A stretch of DNA of 64,000 nucleotides from Thiohalomonas sp963783235 (GTDB lineage: Bacteria > Pseudomonadota > Gammaproteobacteria > Thiohalomonadales > Thiohalomonadaceae): positions 1,488,001-1,552,000 of the forward strand of contig CAWAMN010000002.1 in the NCBI GenBank assembly GCA_963783235.1, given 5' to 3'. This document shows, one piece after another, positions 17,298 through 25,786 of the stretch. The notes beneath the pieces were generated by a model that ran no database searches, was not told where the DNA came from, and saw only the letters and a list, made by a program, of their open reading frames with translations. Numbering within the stretch: the stretch's first letter is position 1; each line of letters begins with the position of its first letter. Made by a program: the position numbers and the translations under genes.

Positions 17298-18157
17298 ATG
17301 CGCTACGAAATCGGTTGTGCCAATCGCCTCGGAAATCGCACTTCCAATCAGGACCGGCTGACCGCCATCGAAAGCGAGGCAGGGGTTCTTCTCGTTCTCG
17401 CCGATGGCATGGGGGGGTTGGAGCAGGGGGAAATCGCGGCCCAGGCTGTCGTCGACATCGCCAGCGAGCTCTACCTGAAGTCGCCCACCCCGTGCCGGAA
17501 ACCGGCCGTCTGTTGCGTGAGATCATCAACGCCTGTCACGATGCGCTGACCAAAAACCTGGCCGCCGACGAGGAGCGTTCCAGCTTCGGAACGACCGCCG
17601 TTCTCTGCCTGGTTCAAAACGGAGAAGCGCATTGGGCCCATGTGGGCGATAGCCGCCTCTATGTCTTTCGAAGCGGGCGGCCCATCTATCGCACGCGGGA
17701 CCACTCCTATGTGGAAAGCCTCTATCAGCAGGGTTTGATCGATGATGAGGAGCGGGCCAAGCATCCGCGCCGTAACCAGATCACGCAGTGTATCGGCTGC
17801 ACCCGCTACCGGCCCGAAGTGGCCCTGGCGACGCCCATCGCGCTGCAGGAGAATGATGTTCTTCTGCTCTGCTCGGACGGCCTGTGGGACTCGGTCAAGG
17901 AGAGCGAGTTGGCCGATCTTCTCGGTTGCGCCTCCACCCTGGAGGAGGCGGTCGACCTCATGACCGATCGGGCCGAAAACAACGCCTACCCCCATGCCGA
18001 TAACGTCAGTGTTGTGGCCCTGCGTTTTCTGAAACGGACGGGGCAGCGCCGTCCGGTCGAACTGGTGCGTCAACGCCCCTCACCGGAGAAGCTGGAGAGT
18101 GCGATCGACCAAATCCAGCAAATCATCCACGAGTACGAAGAAGAGATGGATCGCTAG
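17298..18157 (+). pseudogene. PP2C-family Ser/Thr phosphatase, one frameshift
   Basis: Protein phosphatase 2C, probably reversing the adjacent kinase. From ATG 17298 the first frame reads MRYEIGCANRLGNRTSNQDR and VLADGMGGLEQGEIAAQAVV (metal-binding DGMGG). At about 17487-17492 (a run of four C where five are expected) the frame changes, then continues with VPETGRLLREIINACHDALT, SSFGTTAVLCLVQNGEAHWA, HVGDSRLYVFRSG, LLLCSDGLWDSV and the DNVSVVAL metal site. The 860-base span is one base short of a multiple of three, as expected for a single deletion; the repaired protein would be 286 residues with all PP2C motifs. Sequencing error is likely. Confidence 0.88.
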
Positions 18158-18322
18158 CAAAAATGAATGCTGCCCGACAGGTAATGGTTACCCGGCGGGC
18201 TCGCAGGCAACGTAGCATGTGAGTAGGCGTTCGCTCCGGATCTCCGGCGCTTCGTTCGCAAGCCGCCTGTCGGTCCGTTTACAATACCCGTCCAACACCA
18301 CACCCACCCAGGAGTACTGCCC

Positions 18323-19039
18323 ATGCGTCCGAGCGGACGAGCGCCCGACGAGTTACGCAACATTCGTTTCACCCGCAATTACACCAAGCACGCCGAGGGT
18401 TCGGTACTGGTCGAGTTCGGCGATACCAAGGTGATCTGCACCGCCAGTGTGGACGAGCGTATTCCGCGCTTTCTCAAGGGCAAGGGCTGCGGCTGGGTGA
18501 CCGCCGAGTATGGAATGCTGCCCCGCTCCACCGGTTCGCGCATGGGGCGTGAGGCCGCTCAAGGCCGCCAGGGCGGACGTACCATGGAAATACAACGCCT
18601 CATCGGGCGTTCGCTTCGTGCCGTGATGGACCGAGAGGCCCTCGGTGAGCGCACCGTCACCATTGACTGCGACGTGATCCAGGCCGACGGGGGCACCCGT
18701 ACCGCCTCCATTACCGGCGGCTTCGTGGCCCTTGCCGACGCCATGCAGCATCTTCTTAAAAAACGCATCATCAAAAAGAATCCGCTGCACGGAAAGATTG
18801 CCTCGGTTTCGGTGGGTATCTACGAGGGTACGCCGGTCCTGGACCTGGACTATGCCGAAGACTCCACCGCCGAAACGGACATGAACGTCGTGATGAATGA
18901 CGGCGGGGCCTTCATCGAGGTGCAGGGAACGGCCGAAGGGCACGCCTTCCGCCGCGACGAGTTCGACGCCATGATCGACCTCGCCCAGGGCGGCATCGCC
19001 CAACTGATCGAAAAGCAGACCGAGGCACTGAACGGTTGA
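18323..19039 (+). CDS. rph: Ribonuclease PH
   Basis: 238-residue phosphorolytic 3'-5' exoribonuclease that trims tRNA 3' ends. The N-terminus MRPSGRAPDELRNIRFTRNY, the GSVLVEFGDTKVICTASV strand, RGKGxGWVTAEYGMLPRST-type text (KGCGWVTAEYGMLPRSTGSR) and TIDCDVIQADGGTRTASITG with the phosphate-binding arginine are all standard. The length matches the family. The start at 18323 follows an AGGAGT sequence 7 bases upstream. rdgB lies downstream after a hairpin-containing spacer. Confidence 0.97.
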   Translation: MRPSGRAPDELRNIRFTRNYTKHAEGSVLVEFGDTKVICTASVDERIPRFLKGKGCGWVTAEYGMLPRSTGSRMGREAAQGRQGGRTMEIQRLIGRSLRAVMDREALGERTVTIDCDVIQADGGTRTASITGGFVALADAMQHLLKKRIIKKNPLHGKIASVSVGIYEGTPVLDLDYAEDSTAETDMNVVMNDGGAFIEVQGTAEGHAFRRDEFDAMIDLAQGGIAQLIEKQTEALNG

Positions 19040-19047
19040 GATTTAAC

Positions 19048-19108
19048 CACGGGGACACGGGGATCTCGGGGGCGTTCAAGGGAAACATTCCCTCCCCCTG
19101 TCCCCGTG
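19048..19108. repeat. Palindromic repeat, CAC-GGGGACAC family
   Basis: Between rph and rdgB a 15-base arm (19048-19062) pairs with 19094-19108 with one mismatch, leaving a ~31-base loop. The arm and its TTAACC lead-in resemble the repeat at 38336-38468 with A/G exchanges, so the two look like members of one dispersed family. It could fold as an RNA hairpin in an rph-rdgB transcript, but it lacks the U-run of an intrinsic terminator. Confidence 0.6.
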
Positions 19109-19140
19109 CGCCCTCCGGTTTCAAACCAAGGCTTATCACT

Positions 19141-19731
19141 ATGAAGCGAGTTGTATTGGCGAGTGGCAACAAGGGCAAGGTGCGGGAGATCAACGAAATC
19201 CTTGCCGGTCTCGACATCGAAGTGGTGCCGCAGACGGAATTTGATGTGCCGGAAGCGGAAGAGACGGGGCTGACCTTCGTGGAGAACGCGATCCTGAAGG
19301 CCCGCAACGCCACCGAGCACACCGGACTTCCCGCCATTGCCGACGACTCCGGTCTCGAAGTCGATGCCCTCAAGGGCGCGCCGGGGATCTATTCCGCCCG
19401 ATACGCCGGCCCCGGTGCCTCCGATCAGGCCAACCTGGAAAAGCTCCTGGAAGAGATGGAGGAGGTCGAAGATACCGGGCGCAGCGCCCGTTTTCAGTGC
19501 CTGATGGTCTACATGGAACACGGGGCGGACCCGACCCCCGTGATCTGCCAGGGTGCCTGGGAGGGTCGCATCGCCCTTCAGCCGCAGGGTGAAAACGGTT
19601 TTGGCTATGACCCCGTCTTCTTCGTCCCCGACCACGACTGCACGGCCGCCCAGCTTCCCGCTGACGAGAAAAACCGTCTCTCCCACCGCGGCCAGGCGCT
19701 AAGGGCCCTCGTCGAGGCGCTGAAGGGGTAA
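19141..19731 (+). CDS. rdgB: XTP/dITP diphosphatase (non-canonical purine NTPase)
   Basis: 196-residue HAM1/RdgB pyrophosphatase that removes dITP, XTP and related damaged nucleotides. The start at 19141 gives the family N-terminus MKRVVLASGNKGKVREINEI; the open frame extends 35 codons upstream into the repeat but with non-family sequence. Further signatures are TFVENAILKARNATEHTGLP, IADDSGLEVDALKGAPGIYS, ARYAGPGASDQANLEKLL and GYDPVFFVPD. It follows rph, a common pairing. Confidence 0.96.
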   Translation: MKRVVLASGNKGKVREINEILAGLDIEVVPQTEFDVPEAEETGLTFVENAILKARNATEHTGLPAIADDSGLEVDALKGAPGIYSARYAGPGASDQANLEKLLEEMEEVEDTGRSARFQCLMVYMEHGADPTPVICQGAWEGRIALQPQGENGFGYDPVFFVPDHDCTAAQLPADEKNRLSHRGQALRALVEALKG

Positions 19732-19897
19732 AGGCGAAGGGGATAACCCGGAGGATCACAGACCGACGGGTTCTCCAGGGTTTTCTCCGCCTCGTCTTTT
19801 AGTTGCCCCGAGTCAGGGTCGGTGAACGAACCGGCGCCCTCTTGACCTAATGGGATGTACTCTTTGGCGAACGCCTTTGCCATCCGTTGACAACCCC

Positions 19898-21058
19898 ATG
19901 CTGAATTTCACCTCCGCACCCCCGCTTTCGCTCTATATCCACTTCCCGTGGTGCGTGCGGAAGTGTCCTTACTGTGACTTCAATTCCCACGCGGTACGAA
20001 GGCCGATACCGGAGGCCGCGTTCATCGATGCCTTGTTGGCCGACGTCGATAGTGAACTGCCGCGGGTCTGGGGACGGGCGCTCACCAGCATTTTCATTGG
20101 CGGCGGAACGCCGAGCCTTCTCAGCGCCGAGGCACTGGATCGGCTGCTGTCGGGTTTGCGGGCCCGCTTCGGTTTCGAGCCGGATCTGGAGGTGACCCTG
20201 GAGGCCAATCCGGGGACGGTGGAGCAGGGGCGGTTCGCTGAATTCCGCGCAGCCGGCATAACCCGCCTCTCCATCGGCGCGCAGAGCTTTGATGATGAAC
20301 GCCTGGCGGCCCTGGGGCGTATCCACAGCGCAACCGAGGCCATTGCGGCGGCCGAAGCCGCACACAGAGCCGGTCTGGAGAACTTCAACCTCGACCTGAT
20401 GTACGGCCTGCCGGGACAGGACCCGGATGCGGCGCTCTCCGATTTGGAGCAGGCGATTCAGCTCGACCCGGCCCACCTCTCCTATTATCAGCTCACGCTT
20501 GAGCCGAATACCGCTTTTTACCAGGCGCCGCCACCTCTTCCCGATGACGAGAGGTTGTGGACAATGCATCGGCAGGGTCGGGAAGGCCTCTCAGGGGCCG
20601 GCTTTGACCCTTACGAGGTTTCCGCCTTTGCCCGCGCCGGACGACAGTGTGTTCATAACCTAAATTACTGGATGTTTGGGGACTATCTGGGCATCGGCCC
20701 CGGAGCGCACGGCAAACGTACCGATCCCGCTTTCGGGCGCGTGGTCAGGACCCGCAAGCCACGCCACCCCGACGCCTATCTCGCGTGGGCAGCCTCCGGG
20801 GAGGTGGCGGGCGAAGGCGACGGCGTCGAACGGAAGGAGTTGCCCCTGGAATTCATGATGAACGCCCTGCGCCTTTTCAACGGCTTCGAACCGCAACTCT
20901 TCGAGCAGCGCACCGGGCTGCCCCTGTCTGCGGTCGAAGGGCCGCTAAAGGCCGCCGAAGCACGGGGATTGATTCACTGGGGGATCGACCGTATCTCTCC
21001 AACGGAGAGGGGACGAAATTATCTCAACGAACTGCTGGAAGGTTTCTTACCCGATTGA
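19898..21058 (+). CDS. hemW: Radical SAM heme chaperone HemW
   Basis: 386-residue coproporphyrinogen oxidase-like radical SAM protein; HemW binds heme and delivers it to respiratory enzymes and is not itself the oxidase. The [4Fe-4S]/SAM motif is CVRKCPYCDFNSH near residues 20-33 (CxxxCxxC plus HemW-type C-F-N). IFIGGGTPSLLSAEALDRLL and LEANPGTVEQGRFAEFRAAG (GGTPS and ANPG motifs) follow. The start at 19898 (MLNFTSAPPLSLYIHFPWCV) is preferred to one 16 codons upstream because the latter adds unrelated sequence. Two bases separate it from the next small gene. Confidence 0.95.
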   Translation: MLNFTSAPPLSLYIHFPWCVRKCPYCDFNSHAVRRPIPEAAFIDALLADVDSELPRVWGRALTSIFIGGGTPSLLSAEALDRLLSGLRARFGFEPDLEVTLEANPGTVEQGRFAEFRAAGITRLSIGAQSFDDERLAALGRIHSATEAIAAAEAAHRAGLENFNLDLMYGLPGQDPDAALSDLEQAIQLDPAHLSYYQLTLEPNTAFYQAPPPLPDDERLWTMHRQGREGLSGAGFDPYEVSAFARAGRQCVHNLNYWMFGDYLGIGPGAHGKRTDPAFGRVVRTRKPRHPDAYLAWAASGEVAGEGDGVERKELPLEFMMNALRLFNGFEPQLFEQRTGLPLSAVEGPLKAAEARGLIHWGIDRISPTERGRNYLNELLEGFLPD

Positions 21059-21060
21059 GC

Positions 21061-21246
21061 ATGCTGGAGACAATCGAGGTCCAATGTCCCTACTGCGGGG
21101 AGGCGGTGGAACTGGTCGTCAACCCTTCGGTGGCCGAACAAACCTACATCGAAGATTGCGAGGTCTGCTGCCGGCCGATGCGCGTGACGGTGAGCGCTCC
21201 CGAAGGGGAGCCACCCCGGGCCGGGGTGCAGCGCGAAGATGAGTGA
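21061..21246 (+). CDS. CPXCG-motif cysteine-rich protein
   Basis: 61-residue protein beginning MLETIEVQCPYCGEAVELVV with a CPYCG knuckle, then IEDCEVCCRPMRVTVSAPEG with a second CxxCC knuckle. The two pairs should bind one zinc ion. This is a conserved gammaproteobacterial small family (CPXCG) with no assigned function. It starts 2 bases after hemW and overlaps rof by 8 bases, so it is co-transcribed with both. Confidence 0.88.
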   Translation: MLETIEVQCPYCGEAVELVVNPSVAEQTYIEDCEVCCRPMRVTVSAPEGEPPRAGVQREDE

Positions 21247-21502
21247 CGACTACCGCCCCATCGCCTGTGAAATTTACTCCGGCTATGAGCTGGCGATCAT
21301 GCATCGGCAACGGCTTAGGGTGCACTGGCGCGACGCCGACGGCAACCATTCCCTGGGTACCCTGATGCCTCTCGATTTGAAAACCGAACCGAGTAAGGAA
21401 GAGTTCCTTTTTGTCGAGGATCTTGACGGTCGACACTTCCGCATCCGGCTCGACCGGATCGTTTCGACCGAACCCGTGACGCTGCAAAAGGATCCCCCAT
21501 GA
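21239..21502 (+). CDS. rof: Rho-binding antiterminator Rof (YaeO-like)
   Basis: 87-residue protein matching the Rof/YaeO pattern: the N-terminus DYRPIACEIYSGYELAIMHR (Rof: Y.PI.C..Y...E), then an Sm-like beta-barrel with LRVHWRDADGNHSLGTLMPL and FRIRLDRIVSTEP at the end. Rof binds Rho near its primary RNA site and lowers termination. The assignment rests on this N-terminal pattern plus length, and I am fairly confident. It overlaps the CPXCG gene upstream by 8 bases and the membrane protein downstream by 4. Confidence 0.8.
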   Translation: MSDDYRPIACEIYSGYELAIMHRQRLRVHWRDADGNHSLGTLMPLDLKTEPSKEEFLFVEDLDGRHFRIRLDRIVSTEPVTLQKDPP

Positions 21503-21708
21503 GCGCCGCGACGCTGTTTTCGCTGTTCATCAACGTCGCGGTGGGCGTCTATTTCGCCCGTTTCTATCCACGCCACGTCGAACGGCAGTTTCGAGGCCGT
21601 CGCGTGCCGCCCTTTTTCGCGATCATGGCTGCGGTGCTCAGGCCGGTGGGCTACCTGTTGATTCTATTCTCGGCAGGTTACGCCCTTTTCGTGGCCCTGA
21701 ACGGCTAA
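21499..21708 (+). CDS. Small inner-membrane protein, unknown
   Basis: 69-residue protein with two predicted membrane helices (about residues 4-22, LFSLFINVAVGVYFARFY, and 45-66, VLRPVGYLLILFSAGYALFV), separated by a basic loop (RHVERQFRGRRVPP). It starts within the last codon of rof (4-base overlap), so it is the final gene of the hemW-CPXCG-rof unit. I do not recognise the family. Confidence 0.6.
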   Translation: MSAATLFSLFINVAVGVYFARFYPRHVERQFRGRRVPPFFAIMAAVLRPVGYLLILFSAGYALFVALNG

Positions 21709-21767
21709 CCCTGCCATCCCGCCGAATGGTTCGCTCTTCGCACTCCGGGCTTTCGAGCGCTTTGGCT

Positions 21768-21784
21768 CGGCACGTATCGTGCCG
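21768..21784. terminator. Possible bidirectional hairpin between convergent genes
   Basis: A perfect 7-base stem (CGGCACG/CGTGCCG) with a 3-base loop lies between the plus-strand small membrane gene and the minus-strand gspN, where transcription converges. There is no T-run on either side, so it is only a weak candidate for an intrinsic terminator. Confidence 0.35.
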
Positions 21785-21829
21785 GGAGATTCAGCGAAAC
21801 AGGTGGGACGGCGTTCGAAATCCGAAGCT

Positions 21830-22591
21830 TCAGAATTTCCCCTGGTAGACCACCCGATAGCGGCCATCCGGAGCACGGCGCCCAATCAGGGGGAGGCTTT
21901 CCTCGAGGGCGGGGTCGGCGCCGGGGCGGGTGCCGAGGAGCGCGTCAATCCGGTAGGCGCCGTTCGGGTCCACCTTGAGTTCACCCTCCACGCGCAGCGG
22001 GCCGCCTTCGTCGCTGATACGAGCGTCGGTACCCCCATCCTTAAGGGGCTTCAGCACGAGGCGAAGATCACCCAGCGAGGCTTCCAGCGGGGCGACGAGG
22101 GCCGCGCCCTTCCAGAGGAGATCCCCCTCGGCGGTCACCGGGTGACCGCCTTCGAGTTCCAGCCGTCGCAAATTGAGCCTGATATCCCCACCCAACGTGA
22201 CCGGAATGGGCAGAAGGCCGGCAAATTCCGCTGCCGGTGAATGGGCTTCGACATCTTCCAGCAAGAACCGCCCATCCGGAGCCGTGCTGCCGTAGCCCTG
22301 CAGGCGGGCGCCTTGCCAGGTTACGTTCCAATCGCCGCCGATACGGCCTCCCGCCAGTGAAAGCGGATTGAGCTCCCAACCGACCTGTTGGAATCCGAAG
22401 CCATTAACAGTGAGTGATGCCACGCGACCGGACCAGGCACTGCCGGTTATGCCGCTGGCGGTGAGGGCTACGCCTTGGGGCTGAAGCTGTGAAAACGCAA
22501 AACCGAGCGCCTTTTTCGCCGGCAGGGTCGCTGCGGCAAAAATCAGGTAGGCGACCAGCCCGAGGGCGACATAACCGAGCGTGCGCCTCAT
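21830..22591 (-). CDS. gspN: Type II secretion system protein GspN
   Basis: 253-residue GspN. One N-terminal membrane helix (LGYVALGLVAYLIFAAATLP) is followed by a periplasmic domain with the family features GVALTASGITGSAWSGRVAS and GRYRVVYQGKF at the end. GspN is an accessory T2SS inner-membrane component found in a subset of systems. It is the last gene of the gspIJKLMN run; its start overlaps gspM by 4 bases. Confidence 0.88.
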   Translation of the reverse strand: MRRTLGYVALGLVAYLIFAAATLPAKKALGFAFSQLQPQGVALTASGITGSAWSGRVASLTVNGFGFQQVGWELNPLSLAGGRIGGDWNVTWQGARLQGYGSTAPDGRFLLEDVEAHSPAAEFAGLLPIPVTLGGDIRLNLRRLELEGGHPVTAEGDLLWKGAALVAPLEASLGDLRLVLKPLKDGGTDARISDEGGPLRVEGELKVDPNGAYRIDALLGTRPGADPALEESLPLIGRRAPDGRYRVVYQGKF

Positions 22592-23070
22592 CCCGCCTCC
22601 TCCAGAACCAGCCGTGCATCGACTCGGCCCGGTGACTCTCCGGGGTCGACCACAAGCGTTGAAATGGTCACTCCATGGCTCTTCATCAGCGTATCGAGCC
22701 AGCGCATCACATCATCGAAGGAGGCGTTCTCCAGCCAGACGCGGACCGAGCGCTGACCATCGGGCTGAACCCGTTTGAGCGCGTCGGACAAGCCACGATT
22801 GCGAGCGGTGCGATCGGTGGTCGCCAGCAGTGAACTGCCGTCGGTGACGGGCCGAAAAGTGCTACCGCGCAGGGTTTTGACCTCGACCGCGGCCTGACGC
22901 ATCCAGGCGAGGGTGGCGCGCTGCTCGGCGACATCCTCTTCAAGCCGTAGGATATGCGAGCGGTAGGGGTCCCAAACCAGGGCATAAAGGAGCAGCAGTC
23001 CCAGTCCGATAGCCCCGGCGAGCAGCGTTCGGCGCTCCCTCGCCTGCAGATTCTGCCAATACCTTTTCAT
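22588..23070 (-). CDS. gspM: Type II secretion system protein GspM
   Basis: 160-residue bitopic GspM of the inner-membrane assembly platform. The N-terminus MKRYWQNLQARERRTLLAGA leads into the membrane helix (IGLGLLLLYALVWDPY), then a coiled-coil (LEEDVAEQRATLAWMRQAAV) and a ferredoxin-like domain (SVRVWLENASFDDVMRWLDT). GspM binds GspL, whose gene precedes and overlaps it by 4 bases. Confidence 0.92.
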   Translation of the reverse strand: MKRYWQNLQARERRTLLAGAIGLGLLLLYALVWDPYRSHILRLEEDVAEQRATLAWMRQAAVEVKTLRGSTFRPVTDGSSLLATTDRTARNRGLSDALKRVQPDGQRSVRVWLENASFDDVMRWLDTLMKSHGVTISTLVVDPGESPGRVDARLVLEEAG

Positions 23071-24279
23071 GCTCCGGCCCCCTTGATCGTCAGTCGACTT
23101 TCGACCCGATCACCCCGGGCACTGGCACTGGCGATATCCACCTGGAGTTCGCCGGCGGCCCCGAGTTGCTGTTTGAGCCCATCAAGGCTCTGCAGGTTGC
23201 CGAGGGTCAGGTCGATTTCCAGTTGGCCGTCGCGGTAGCGCAAACCCTCCAGCTTCAAACCCTGCGTGTTATCGAGGACAGGACCCACAGTGGCCAGCAA
23301 TCCGGAAAAGGGGTCATGGCCGCCACCCTGCCGCAGCTCTTCGAGGTGCTGCTGCATCTGCTGACGCGGCGCAACCACCCGGCGCGCCTCGGGGAAGGTT
23401 TCCCGATAGAGTGCCTCGATCCGGGCCCGCAGTTGGGCATCCTCACGGCTCAGCTGCCACCAATGCTCGATGGAAAGCCCCCCCTGGAGAACCAGAATTA
23501 TCGCTGCGAGTCCTGCTACATGGCGCCAGGGCCGCCAGCGACGACCGAGTTCTTCGCGGTGGCCGTAATCCCCCTGAAGGAGGTTGACGGGATGATTCTC
23601 GCGAACACCGCGGGCCAATGCCGCAAGGGGATTCGGGGCACTGCTCGGACTCGAATGGAACCTCCTCATTTGTAACCGGCGCGCCGGCCTCTCCCCCCCG
23701 GCAGTCGAACAGCCGAATGCGTTCGGGAGGTTCTGCCGCGCCCTCGATCGCCATGGCGAGCACCTCTTCGACGGCGTCGCTATCAAGCCCCAGCCCGGCG
23801 TTGATTCCGGTCCGCAGCAGAGCTTCCTCAGGCCCCAAAAGCAGCGACCAGGCACCGGACTCGAACGGCAGCGCCACGGTCTCGGGGTGCAGCGCGTGGG
23901 GATGGAGGCCCGCCTCGCGCAGTTGGCGTAGCCAGCCATCCATTCGTTCTTTAGCGACGACCGCCGCATGGGCCGTGCCGTCTGCTTCGATCTCTCCGAC
24001 CGCGAAATGCAGTGCCTCGACATCGCCGGCCATGCGATCTTCCAGAGCAAATGGCAGGGCCTGCAGGATCCGTTGTCGCTTACGGGTGGGGACGTGGGTC
24101 GATGTGAGCAGACAATCGGTGCCCGATACCAGCACGACAATGCGGGCACTCTGGGCGCGCCCGGCGATATCGCTCAACAGGGCCGACCCCTGCTCGCTTC
24201 CCCGTTCGCCCTCGGCCCGCCACGCCATCGGTTCGTCCGGGTCCCCGGCGAGACGGATATAGATGGTCTCCTTCATCAA
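23067..24279 (-). pseudogene. gspL: gspL, T2SS inner-membrane protein, one frameshift
   Basis: GspL links the cytoplasmic ATPase GspE to the membrane platform. The first part (MMKETIYIRLAGDPDEPMAW through GGEAGAPVTNEEVPFESEQC) is the actin-like cytoplasmic domain. At about 23645 (CCCC where CCC restores the frame) the frame changes to NPLAALARGVRENHPVNLLQ, followed by the membrane helix (HVAGLAAIILVLQGGLSIEH) and the periplasmic domain (LEGLRYRDGQLEIDLTLGNL ... VESRLTIKGAGA). The span is 1213 bases, one more than a multiple of three, as expected for a single insertion; the repaired protein is about 403 residues, normal for GspL. Both halves are otherwise intact. Confidence 0.9.
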
Positions 24280-25187
24280 AAAACCCCTTGTGCGCGGCGC
24301 AAAACCCGTGCGCCGTTTTCACCGCGCTGCAGTGTACTATGCATGCGCAAGCGGATTCGTCCCACGGTCACATCTCCAGTGATGCGGAACCAGTTGCTGG
24401 AGACGCTGACTTCCGCAAAGTCCGCGCGGCCCGCGACCACCTCCTGCTCGAAAAAGTCCTGTGTCGACTCGAAACCTTTGTCGCCCCGCGCCGACTCCAG
24501 TGCCTGGGCATCCGCCTCGGTCAGCCCATCGGCCAGGCTCATCAGCACCGGGATCGGAGCCGTGTTCACATTAATGGCCGTACGTTCCGGTAGCGCGGTC
24601 ACATAGGGGGCCAGCACCTGCCAGGTTTCGGCATCCATGCCGGCCACAAGGCGCAGTTCACTGGCGTCGGCCATCGGGCCGTTGGCCGTGCGGTAAGCCG
24701 GGATGCGACTCAGGTAACCGCCATCTTCGGCACCCGACGGGATCGTGGCCTCAACATCGGTGTCCAGCCAATCGACGACAGGATCGGCGAGTTCCCAGTT
24801 CAGGGATAGTGCCGCGAGCAGTCGACGGAAGCTCCGCAGGTCGGGCTCACTCACACGGCCATCCTTCATCAGGTTATTGATATTGAAAAGACCTTGAAGG
24901 TCTTCAAGGGAACCCGCCACCTGACCGCCCTCGACCTCCATGGGCGGAAGGGTGGTGGCCCAATTCTCATTGAGGTGATCGACGGCGTTCTCCTCCCGAT
25001 CCTGGCGCAGGATCCGCGCGGCCCAGTCCTCGATACCGAGTAGATAGAGGTACGCCTGTTCACCCTCCAGCAGATTGCCGGTGCGGCGGATATCGACCTG
25101 CTGCCGCGCCACCATCGCGACGGCGGCCGTTGTGGCCAGGGCGACGACCAACAGTGCTGTCACCAGGGCGACACCGCGCTGTCTCAT
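24276..25187 (-). CDS. gspK: Type II secretion system minor pseudopilin GspK
   Basis: 303-residue GspK, the large tip pseudopilin. The N-terminus MRQRGVALVTALLVVALATT has the prepilin site (RG before VALVTALL) without the usual Glu at mature position 5, typical of GspK. The alpha domain follows (NLMKDGRVSEPDLRSFRRLL, DPVVDWLDTDVEATIPSGAE), with helix-hairpin-helix-like text near the end (INVNTAPIPVLMSLADGLTE). It overlaps gspJ upstream and gspL downstream by 4 bases each. Confidence 0.93.
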   Translation of the reverse strand: MRQRGVALVTALLVVALATTAAVAMVARQQVDIRRTGNLLEGEQAYLYLLGIEDWAARILRQDREENAVDHLNENWATTLPPMEVEGGQVAGSLEDLQGLFNINNLMKDGRVSEPDLRSFRRLLAALSLNWELADPVVDWLDTDVEATIPSGAEDGGYLSRIPAYRTANGPMADASELRLVAGMDAETWQVLAPYVTALPERTAINVNTAPIPVLMSLADGLTEADAQALESARGDKGFESTQDFFEQEVVAGRADFAEVSVSSNWFRITGDVTVGRIRLRMHSTLQRGENGARVLRRAQGVF

Positions 25188-25786
25188 ACCCCGCCTCCGG
25201 GCACCGACCAGAGCCGTTCAACGGTTCCCCAGTCTTCCAGCTCCAGTGAAACCGAGATCGCCAGGGGCAGTGCGGGGGCGTTTTCCTCCGGTGAAGGCCA
25301 GCTGTCCGTCCACTCCCGTTGCGCCGAGAGGAAGCGGATCGTGAAGTCCTGTACTCCTCTGAGCATCGGTACCGAGTAAGGTTCGCTGTCGTGGGCCCGG
25401 TCGAGTACCCCCCAGGCGGATCGAAACAGACTCTCCTCTTTGAGCTCCCAGCCGACCCGTTGCAACGTGCTGCGCCGCGCCTCGGCGGGATTGGCCCAGC
25501 CGCTGCGGGTCAGCTCCAAACTATTATTGTGGGCCTCGCCGCCGATGAGTGCCGGCCGGGCGTCCCCGAGTTCGTCGCGGATCGGTCGGTCGACGATCTG
25601 AATCAGATCACGACCCAGGAACAGCATCGCACGCTCCAGGCCGGCGAGCCGCTCCAACTGCCGGGTGGTCTGCTCCCGCGCATTCAGTACTGTTTGCAGG
25701 CCACCATAGGCCATGGCGGCCACCAGGCCGAAGATCCCCAGCGCCACGAGTAGTTCGAGTAGCGTGAAACCGCGGCTGTTCCTCAT
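25184..25786 (-). CDS. gspJ: Type II secretion system minor pseudopilin GspJ
   Basis: 200-residue GspJ. The prepilin leader MRNSRG|FTLLELLVALGIFGLVAAMA carries the G|F cleavage site and the Glu at mature position 5. The family segment LERLAGLERAMLFLGRDLIQ follows and VLDRAHDSEPYSVPMLRGVQ lies near the C-terminus. With GspI and GspK it forms the pseudopilus tip complex. It overlaps gspI and gspK by 4 bases each. Confidence 0.93.
   Translation of the reverse strand: MRNSRGFTLLELLVALGIFGLVAAMAYGGLQTVLNAREQTTRQLERLAGLERAMLFLGRDLIQIVDRPIRDELGDARPALIGGEAHNNSLELTRSGWANPAEARRSTLQRVGWELKEESLFRSAWGVLDRAHDSEPYSVPMLRGVQDFTIRFLSAQREWTDSWPSPEENAPALPLAISVSLELEDWGTVERLWSVPGGGV

Noticed and set aside
16175..17299. 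374-codon minus-strand frame
   Set aside because: Antisense to the Ser/Thr kinase gene; the kinase motifs decide the strand.
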